Source: JAXFPC01 sp034180005
Lineage (GTDB): Bacteria; Bacillota; Negativicutes; Acidaminococcales; Acidaminococcaceae
Direction: 5' to 3'
Assembly (NCBI GenBank): GCA_034180005.1
Contig: JAXFPC010000018.1
Location: forward strand, 1 to 46,830
Length of the DNA: 46,830 nt
Of this stretch, positions 41,509 through 46,830 are shown piece by piece. The notes under the pieces were generated by a model. That model worked only from the letters and a program-made list of their open reading frames with translations. It had not been told where the DNA came from and did not search any database. Both the position numbers and the translations under genes were made by a program. Within the stretch, counting starts at the first letter, position 1. The number at the start of each line of letters is the position of its first letter.

Positions 41509-42683
41509 AGGATAGCCTCCAGCATACGTACAGCTCGCACATTCTCTTTCACATCATGAACGCGTATTATCTGCGCTCCTGAATAAACAGCCTGCAAACT
41601 TGCAGCTATAGTTCCTTCAAGCCTTTCTTCCTCAGGCAAATCTCCTAATACCGCGCCGATCGTCCTTTTTCTGGAAGCAGCTAACAGTACCGGGTAGCCG
41701 AAACTTGTCAAGACGTGCAAATCTCTTATAAGCAAAAGATTTTGTTGGTTATTTTTTGCGAAACCAATGCCCGGGTCAAGAATAATTTTATCAGCACCTA
41801 CTCCGCGTTCACGCAAAACCCCGGCCCTTCCTTGCAAATAAACGGCGACATCTTCCACAACATTTTTATACTCGCACTGCTGCTGCATATTCTTAGGGGT
41901 ACCGCGCATATGCATCAAAATCACAGGCGCATTGCTCGCAACAACGGTTTCTGCCATGGCTGCATCAGCTTCCATCGCGCTGACATCGTTAATAATATCA
42001 GCCCCAACAGCAATTGCCTCTGCAGCTGTTTGCGCTCTGTATGTATCAACGGACAAAATTGCCTGCGGAAATTTTGTTCTTAGAGCTCGAATAACGGGAA
42101 GTACGCGGCGTCGTTCTTCGTCACCGTCAACGCTTTCACTTCCCGGACGTGTAGACTCGCCGCCTACGTCTAAAATATCCGCTCCGCTCCGCAACATATC
42201 TTCAGCGCGGCGCAACACTTGATCTATATTTGCCAAACGCGATTTTTCATAAAAAGAGTCCGGAGTAACATTCAGTATGCCCATCACTCGCATTTTTTCG
42301 TAACTCAAAACTCTTCCGTCCGCTAAAACTGTCTGCGGTAATTGCGGGGTTACAACTGCACGCAATTCTTCAGCAATCTTATCCATACCGAAATAATTCA
42401 TCTGCGCCAACTTGTGCAGCAGCAAATTATAATGCTTAACAGTTCCCAGAAGAAGTACGTCTACATATTTATCTTTGCAGACGACGGTTCCTGAAGGAAC
42501 GGCGGCATCTCCTCCGGCTGCAAGCATTTCCTGCTTAATAATATTCGCAGCCGGAGTTCGTACCTTTAATAATTTCAGCGGCACAACAGCGCTCTTGGCG
42601 TTAAAGATCGGCATACTCGCCGGATGCACGCCTATTGAAGCAATCGCTTCACCGAGCATTTCTTTATTTATCTTGATCAACAT
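41490..42683 (-). CDS. folP: Dihydropteroate synthase with N-terminal extension
   Basis: FolP condenses hydroxymethyl-dihydropterin pyrophosphate with p-aminobenzoate to dihydropteroate. The catalytic TIM barrel occupies residues 130-397 (MGILNVTPDSFYEKS, DILDVGGESTRPGSE, LMHMRGTPKNMQ, LDPGIGFAKNNQQN, AASRKRTIG). About 125 residues precede it (IPLKLLKVRTPAANIIKQEMLAAGGDAAVP-like region), an extension also found in some clostridial FolP proteins; its role is unknown. The ATG lies inside the end of folE2 (7-base overlap), and folK overlaps its own 3' end, so translation of all three genes is coupled. Confidence 0.96.
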   Translation of the reverse strand: MLIKINKEMLGEAIASIGVHPASMPIFNAKSAVVPLKLLKVRTPAANIIKQEMLAAGGDAAVPSGTVVCKDKYVDVLLLGTVKHYNLLLHKLAQMNYFGMDKIAEELRAVVTPQLPQTVLADGRVLSYEKMRVMGILNVTPDSFYEKSRLANIDQVLRRAEDMLRSGADILDVGGESTRPGSESVDGDEERRRVLPVIRALRTKFPQAILSVDTYRAQTAAEAIAVGADIINDVSAMEADAAMAETVVASNAPVILMHMRGTPKNMQQQCEYKNVVEDVAVYLQGRAGVLRERGVGADKIILDPGIGFAKNNQQNLLLIRDLHVLTSFGYPVLLAASRKRTIGAVLGDLPEEERLEGTIAASLQAVYSGAQIIRVHDVKENVRAVRMLEAILWPEKI

Positions 42684-43450
42684 TCATGCTCACTCTTTTC
42701 AACTACCGCAAAAGCGTTATGGTTATGGATACTCTCCACGCTTTCAACCTCAGCTCTGTACCGAAGGATGCGTTCATCATTTTCCAACAATATCGCCAGT
42801 TCACGCACAGCATCTTCCACAAAACGAGGATTATCGTAAGCCAGTTCCGTGACGTGTTTTTCATCCGGTCGTTTCAAAAGTCCGAACACCGGCGCACTGG
42901 CAGCCTGATCCGCCATAGATGCCAGTTCCTCAAGCCAAACCATTTCACTCGCCTCGATTTTCAACTTGGCAAAAGCTCTTTGATTATGTGCTCCGTATGC
43001 ACTTATTTCCTTAGAACAGGGGCAAAGTGTTTGAATCGGAATGACAGCCTCAACCGTCAGTCTGAAACTCTGACCTTTTTCCGCCTCATAGACACAGTCA
43101 ATATCCATAGGAGCGATCATGCCGCTCACCGGAGCTTTTTTATTTATGAAATAAGGGAAAGCCAATCTCATGACTGCACGTTCAGCCTGCAAATTCTCTT
43201 TAAGTTTATCTAAAAGCATTTCGATTTCGTTGAGCCCCAGAGGACCCAATTGCACCATGGATTCTACAAAACGGCTCATATGCGTTCCGCGTAAATCATG
43301 AGGCAGATCAACCGCCAAAGTAACTTCCGCCACTGTACGCTGTACGCCGTGTTCTCTGTCTCGCAGCTCTACCGGCCACCGCAATTTTTTTATACCGACA
43401 TGTTTCAGCGGTATACGACGCAAATCTTTTTCGCTCTGTACGTCCTTCAT
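42677..43450 (-). CDS. folE2: GTP cyclohydrolase FolE2 (type IB)
   Basis: FolE2 turns GTP into 7,8-dihydroneopterin triphosphate, the entry step for folate and for queuosine. It is unrelated in sequence to FolE and can use metals other than zinc. The 257-aa protein has the family pattern LRGTHMSRFVE near residue 53, then TLCPCSKEISAYGAHNQR (Cys143/Cys145). The ATG follows the queD stop codon directly (TAA-ATG) with GAGGTG just upstream. It sits between the queD-family gene and folP, so its product would feed both. Confidence 0.95.
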   Translation of the reverse strand: MKDVQSEKDLRRIPLKHVGIKKLRWPVELRDREHGVQRTVAEVTLAVDLPHDLRGTHMSRFVESMVQLGPLGLNEIEMLLDKLKENLQAERAVMRLAFPYFINKKAPVSGMIAPMDIDCVYEAEKGQSFRLTVEAVIPIQTLCPCSKEISAYGAHNQRAFAKLKIEASEMVWLEELASMADQAASAPVFGLLKRPDEKHVTELAYDNPRFVEDAVRELAILLENDERILRYRAEVESVESIHNHNAFAVVEKSEHEC

Positions 43451-43807
43451 TTACTCACCTCTGTATACGCAACCGCTGGTACGAGTTTCCCAAACCTGAA
43501 CTTCGCACAATCGATAAAACTTATCTCTCAAAAGCGGTTCAAGTTTTTCCCATATCCAAACAGAAATATTTTCAGCTGACGGAACGGAAATAATATCATT
43601 TAGGTGAGCGTGATCCAAATGCTGCAACACCTCTTCCTTAACGACGTTTTTTAATTTCACGAAGTCTATGACCATGCCCTCATGATCCGGAGTGCCTTCT
43701 ACCATAACGACCAACTTATAGGTATGACCATGCAAACGTTCGCATTTCCCGTTATATTCCGGCAAAAAATGTGACGCGTCAAACTCAAATTCTTTTATGA
43801 TAATCAC
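43451..43807 (-). CDS. queD: QueD-family pterin synthase (PTPS-I/III type)
   Basis: This 118-aa protein is a 6-pyruvoyl-tetrahydropterin synthase homologue. Zinc ligands His13, His26 and His28 and the LDHAHLND segment are present. The motif is Cys22-Glu23-x-x-His26-Gly-His28. In this family Cys marks queuosine-type QueD and Glu marks PTPS-III, which makes 6-hydroxymethyl-dihydropterin and replaces FolB; having both marks the dual PTPS-I/III group. Its location next to folE2, folP and folK with no folB fits a folate role, perhaps together with queuosine synthesis. Start is GTG with GAGGAG upstream. The dual function is inferred. Confidence 0.9.
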   Translation of the reverse strand: MIIIKEFEFDASHFLPEYNGKCERLHGHTYKLVVMVEGTPDHEGMVIDFVKLKNVVKEEVLQHLDHAHLNDIISVPSAENISVWIWEKLEPLLRDKFYRLCEVQVWETRTSGCVYRGE

Positions 43808-43822
43808 CAGTTTTACTCCTCT

Positions 43823-44341
43823 TTACTCAATAGCTTCCGCTTCTGCAGCACGACCTCTTAAGTGCCATGCGATACGTCCGTCCCGTTCCAATCCGAAGGC
43901 ATTCTGCTGACGTAAGCCTTCGTATACAACAACAGCAACGGCATTGGAAAGATTCAGCGATCTTGCCGAAGCGATCATAGGAATGCGTATACACTCCTCA
44001 TGATGATTTTCCAAAAGCTGTTGCGGTAGTCCGGCGCTTTCTTTGCCGAAAACAAGTACGCTGTCCTCATCATAAGTAGCCTCTGTATATGCGCGATGCG
44101 CTTTTGTAGTGAGCATAAAAATTTTATGACTCTTAAATCTTTCCAAAACTTCTTCTATGCTGTCATAGTAATACACGTCAACTAGATGCCAATAATCAAG
44201 TCCCGCCCGCTTGAGATATCTATCCTCAACAGAAAAACCCAACGGTTTTACCAGATGAAGTTGACAACCGGTAGCGGCACATAATCTGGCAATATTACCT
44301 GTATTGCCCGGTATTTCCGGTTCCACCAAAACTATATGCAC
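43823..44341 (-). CDS. trmL: tRNA 2'-O-methyltransferase TrmL (SPOUT)
   Basis: TrmL methylates the 2'-O of the wobble base (position 34) in certain tRNA-Leu species. The 172-aa SPOUT-fold protein has the opening VLVEPEIPGNTGNIARLCAAT, the middle VFGKESAGLP and the C-terminal IPMIASARSLNLSNAVAVVVYE, which form the knotted SAM site. The GTG start follows AGGAAGTG. It lies 13 bp after the glucosaminidase gene and 15 bp before queD. Length is slightly above the usual 155-160 aa because of a C-terminal tail. Confidence 0.94.
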   Translation of the reverse strand: MHIVLVEPEIPGNTGNIARLCAATGCQLHLVKPLGFSVEDRYLKRAGLDYWHLVDVYYYDSIEEVLERFKSHKIFMLTTKAHRAYTEATYDEDSVLVFGKESAGLPQQLLENHHEECIRIPMIASARSLNLSNAVAVVVYEGLRQQNAFGLERDGRIAWHLRGRAAEAEAIE

Positions 44342-44354
44342 AAACCGTCACTTC

Positions 44355-45389
44355 CTATCTTTGCAAAATATCTCTTACTCTTTCTTTAATAGATTTTTTT
44401 CGTTCTTCAAAAGCAGACTCTTCCGCTTTGTCACTCCGCGAATCCTGTTTAGATCCTCCCGGCAGAGATAACATTTTTTGATGATGCGCCATTATCTTTT
44501 CGCAGTAAAGCGAACCCATAGCCCACGTACCGTTCAACCCGTACCATGTATCCACTACTCCTCTTTCGAGCCTAATGTTGTGAGCCAATTCGTAACGCGG
44601 ATCTATGATAGGCGTAGTTGGACGTTTCTGTTGAGTATACGCCAATAAATGTTGAATATGCGCCCTCACGCCCAACTTCGGAGTGGAGAACTTTGCTCCT
44701 TTGACACCGCCTCCGGTTGTACCCAAGCCGCAGAAATTGTTCTGAGAAGGATGAACGTCACCGCCGTAAGCGTAAGATCCTGTCTCCAAAACGGATTGTG
44801 CCAATGCCAAATCCGGACGCACGCCCTCTCTCTCCGCTTCCTCCCAATAGAAATTCACCAGATCTTCAACACTGCAAGAAAGCTTTGGTAAAGGATTATT
44901 ATTTTTAATCAAGGCTACCGCTTGCGCTTTGGTAGCCTGAGCCTCTCCGAAAATAGTCACCTGTCGGTAATTCTCAGGCAGCTCAACTCCCGCAAAAAGA
45001 TATTTCCCGGAAGAAGTCTTTTGCAGTTCTCTGGTACTCACAACCGTACGCTCCGTTTTTTTCGGCAAATAAGGTACAGTCGCACCTTGACGCATTGCTT
45101 CAACAGTCGTATTAACGGATTGTTTTTTATTTTCACTCTGTTTTTTCAGCTTTAATTTTGCCAGCTTGCGCTCTTCTTTGAGACGTTTTTTTTCTTCGGC
45201 TTGCCTCCTCTTCTTTTCATCTTCCGGATTAATTATCTTACCGACAATAATTTTTTCTTTCTTTACTTCGATGCCTTTGCTTGCAGGCATACTTTGTACT
45301 ATAACTTCTTCATCGGCAGCAACTGCCGCATTGTTGAACAAAAAAAATCCCGGTAGTATAAGAGTTGCAATGAAAATTTTGTACTGCAT
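44355..45389 (-). CDS. Secreted glucosaminidase-domain protein
   Basis: This 344-aa protein is predicted to be exported and to cut peptidoglycan glycan strands. It has a signal peptide (KIFIATLILPGFFLFNNAAVAA), a charged Lys/Glu-rich segment (about residues 50-95, likely coiled coil), a linker, and a C-terminal glucosaminidase domain of the FlgJ/LytG type (LALAQSVLETGSYAYGGDVHPSQNNFCGLG, with the likely catalytic Glu). The last 35 residues are again charged. GGAGCGG precedes the ATG. It is the first gene after the promoter of the folate operon, an unusual neighbour for folate genes. Confidence 0.9.
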   Translation of the reverse strand: MQYKIFIATLILPGFFLFNNAAVAADEEVIVQSMPASKGIEVKKEKIIVGKIINPEDEKKRRQAEEKKRLKEERKLAKLKLKKQSENKKQSVNTTVEAMRQGATVPYLPKKTERTVVSTRELQKTSSGKYLFAGVELPENYRQVTIFGEAQATKAQAVALIKNNNPLPKLSCSVEDLVNFYWEEAEREGVRPDLALAQSVLETGSYAYGGDVHPSQNNFCGLGTTGGGVKGAKFSTPKLGVRAHIQHLLAYTQQKRPTTPIIDPRYELAHNIRLERGVVDTWYGLNGTWAMGSLYCEKIMAHHQKMLSLPGGSKQDSRSDKAEESAFEERKKSIKERVRDILQR

Positions 45390-45420
45390 TTATCCGCTCC
45401 TATTTACATTATTCTACCTA

Positions 45421-45449
45421 ATTTTACACTGTTGCGAATATATTTTCAA
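45421..45449 (-). promoter_or_regulatory. Promoter of glucosaminidase-folate operon
   Basis: On the minus strand -35 TTGAAA (45449-45444), a 17-bp spacer and -10 TAAAAT (45426-45421) lie about 30 bp before the glucosaminidase start. The downstream genes are spaced by 0-15 bp or overlap, so this promoter probably drives all six. Confidence 0.78.
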
Positions 45450-45537
45450 TCAGCCTTACTGGCTTTTACAAAAACGACACGCTTATGTCAAAAACAACGC
45501 ATAACAACAGTAACAAATATGCAGAAAGTGTGATCAT

Positions 45538-45720
45538 GTGAATGAATTCCGACGACGCAACATAGCGGTCGAATTTTTACAAGCCAAGTACGTCATACCC
45601 GTTCATTATAATACCTGGCTTTCCATATCTCAGGACGTCGATAAGTATAAAACTGAAGCGGAGAACAAAACAAAAAGCAAAGTCCTCGTTGTGCATCTCG
45701 TAGGAATCATAGAAATATGA
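45538..45720 (+). pseudogene. C-terminal remnant of UPF0173 metal-dependent hydrolase
   Basis: This 60-codon frame encodes AVEFLQAKYVIPVHYNTW followed by SQDVDKYK, which closely matches the C-terminal quarter of UPF0173 (YtkL-type) metallo-beta-lactamase-fold hydrolases, including the metal-binding His in VHYNT. The first three-quarters of the usual protein of about 225 aa, with the HxHxDH motif, is absent, and no trace of it is seen in the 90 bases upstream. No ribosome binding site precedes the ATG. It is best read as a decayed gene fragment; expression as a short protein is unlikely. Confidence 0.72.
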
Positions 45721-46031
45721 TTTGTCTTTCACAATTCATAAGTAACGGTTCTGCTTACGGTAAATAATTTTTCAATGACTTCTTATTGATTCATATGAAT
45801 GCTTTCTGAAAACAGCAAAAATTTTCAAACTTTCCGGATGCTGAAAATGCCATCCGTATCTCTACGGATGGCATTTTATTTTTATTTGCTGAATATATCA
45901 AGAATGTTTTTCGTATTTCCATCCATAATTTAGGATGTCCAAAGCATTTTTTTAAAATAATGCTCACAACAGCTATGATTACCACTCATCCTTCAATTCA
46001 TCCTATAACATTCAGACATTTCTCCCTGACA
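45721..46031. other. Intergenic stretch after hydrolase remnant
   Basis: This stretch contains one clear element, the perfect terminator hairpin at 45844-45877. The only longer open frame (45791-45985, minus) runs through that hairpin, has no ribosome site and a composition unlike a protein, so I do not call it. Nothing else is supportable. Confidence 0.5.
45844..45877. terminator. Perfect 15-bp terminator hairpin
   Basis: AAAATGCCATCCGTA pairs perfectly with TACGGATGGCATTTT around a 4-nt loop, followed by ATTTTTATTT. It is a strong intrinsic terminator on the plus strand and usable on the minus. On the plus strand the only gene before it is the hydrolase remnant, so it may be the terminator of that lost gene. 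Confidence 0.88.
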
Positions 46032-46436
46032 TCATCCCCATTTGAACGAATAAAGCGCTCCAAATAAGATGAAGAGCCCTACAGCTATAATGACAATATG
46101 CGCTGAAATAAACAATGCTCTTCCCGTTTTTCCTAACCAGGTCTTCCTATGTGCCTCAAAAAAGTTCCTTAAACCAAAATAAGACAACAACATAACTCCC
46201 ATCATAGACCCAAGCCAGACTAAAGGTAGAAATTCTAAACGCGGGTATTCCGCCCCCCACCCTGGCTGCAGGGATCTCAGGACGAGATACGTTGTAATTT
46301 CAACCGCTGCCAACATGGCGTTTATAACATAAAGCGTTTTTTTCCGGATTTTGCTGTCAAAAATGATTATGGCCAGATTCAGAAACAAAATAACTACCAT
46401 CGCATACAGACAGCTGATTTGATTATCTTCTACCAT
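46032..46436 (-). CDS. Hypothetical four-helix membrane protein
   Basis: I do not recognise this 134-aa protein. It has four likely membrane helices (around residues 10-26, 36-54, 68-90 and 106-128), a short basic loop (DSKIRKKT) after the first, and a basic loop (EAHRKTWLGKTGR) before the last, consistent with cytoplasmic loops. AGGGTGAG lies nine bases before the ATG, which supports expression. Its neighbours, a pseudogene region and another hypothetical gene, give no clue to function. Confidence 0.6.
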   Translation of the reverse strand: MVEDNQISCLYAMVVILFLNLAIIIFDSKIRKKTLYVINAMLAAVEITTYLVLRSLQPGWGAEYPRLEFLPLVWLGSMMGVMLLSYFGLRNFFEAHRKTWLGKTGRALFISAHIVIIAVGLFILFGALYSFKWG

Positions 46437-46534
46437 ATGTTTTTCTCACCCTGCCTTTTAAATCATTAGCCAGTCGGCGGTTCAATTATACAAAATTATA
46501 ATAAAAGTATGAGTTCCTTATGAGTTTAATTCGA

Positions 46535-46830
46535 CTAATAAAAAAATCCTTCCGCATCTTCCCATCGATATCTTGTCCAAGGACTGTCCTCTACTTTCAA
46601 AAGTTTATTTGACGCTTTGGAAATAAACTTTTTCCCGATGGCATGGTTAATCACATCACCGTCTGAGAATTCTCTCGAAAAATCCTCCCACGAATTAACA
46701 GAATCGTTCTCTACGATTTCCCGAATAAGCTGCTCGCATTCCTCCCGATAATCATCAAAAGAAGCATACCCCAAATCAACTCCGGATGTAATCTGGTAAA
46801 GCAAAATTGAATTGATGAACACGCTTTTCT
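46535..46830 (-). CDS. Hypothetical protein, cut by window edge
   Basis: This acidic frame ends at 46535 and stays open to the right edge of the window. A GTG at 46822 could start a 95-aa protein, but no ribosome site can be judged there, so the true start may lie outside. The visible part is hydrophilic, rich in Glu, Asp and Trp (for example DYREECEQLIREIVEN and WEDFSREFSDGD), and has no membrane segment. I do not recognise the family; small acidic proteins of this kind include immunity proteins, but nothing here shows that. Confidence 0.5.
   Translation of the reverse strand, partial: KSVFINSILLYQITSGVDLGYASFDDYREECEQLIREIVENDSVNSWEDFSREFSDGDVINHAIGKKFISKASNKLLKVEDSPWTRYRWEDAEGFFY

Noticed and set aside
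45791..45985. Minus-strand 64-codon open frame
   Set aside because: It crosses a perfect terminator hairpin, lacks a ribosome site and resembles no family.

Overview
The window looks like a stretch of chromosome from an anaerobic, non-sporulating member of the Firmicutes, most probably a Negativicutes-type organism (Acidaminococcaceae/Phascolarctobacterium-like); this placement is an inference from gene content. Supporting signs are the Firmicutes-style division cluster with sbp and a DUF881 gene, a pyruvate kinase with the extra C-terminal phosphohistidine-like domain, strong AGGAGG ribosome binding sites, a clostridial-type [FeFe] hydrogenase, desulfoferrodoxin, and an EtfA carrying a ferredoxin domain. 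The sporulation genes that often sit in this neighbourhood (spoVD, spoVE, spoIIGA, sigE, sigG) are absent.

Layout. Positions 1-200 hold the very 5' end of a 16S rRNA gene (minus strand) with its leader and a near-consensus promoter. Then, all on the minus strand, come a ZIP metal transporter, nrdR, and a long division/cell-wall cluster read from mraZ (15366) down to ftsZ (1751): mraZ, rsmH, ftsL, murE, murF, mraY, murD, murG, murC, ddl, ftsQ, a DUF881 gene, sbp and ftsZ. The cluster lacks ftsI/pbpB, ftsW, murB and ftsA. A promoter and hairpin lie between ftsL and murE, and tandem 10-bp repeats at the mraZ promoter look like MraZ boxes.

From 15.5 to 21.7 kb lie a small DUF1858 redox protein gene (plus), deoC (minus) and a five-gene nickel/peptide-type ABC importer operon (plus). 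From 21.7 to 33.2 kb all genes are on the minus strand: tsf and rpsB, an unrecognised 312-aa gene, pyk, etfA, etfB, dnaE and a sodium:solute symporter. Divergent from the symporter is a two-gene hydrogen module (33.5-37.05 kb, plus): a NuoF-iron-sulfur/GltD-like flavoprotein translationally coupled to a 574-aa [FeFe] hydrogenase. A DEAD-box helicase, desulfoferrodoxin, a membrane acyltransferase and tRNA-Ala follow on the minus strand, then tRNA-Gln and tRNA-Glu on the plus strand.

The last block (41.0-45.4 kb, minus) reads from one promoter: a secreted glucosaminidase, trmL, a queD-family gene, folE2, folP and folK. The QueD-family protein carries a Cys-Glu-x-x-His-Gly-His motif typical of dual-function enzymes that can replace dihydroneopterin aldolase (FolB), which makes a four-step folate pterin route without folB plausible. 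The right end holds a C-terminal remnant of a UPF0173 hydrolase, a small membrane protein and an edge-truncated hypothetical gene.

Together the genes cover envelope synthesis and division, translation, glycolytic and flavin/ferredoxin electron flow, hydrogen metabolism, metal or peptide uptake and folate synthesis. The least ordinary parts are the hydrogenase/flavoprotein pair, the folB-less folate operon and the reduced division cluster.
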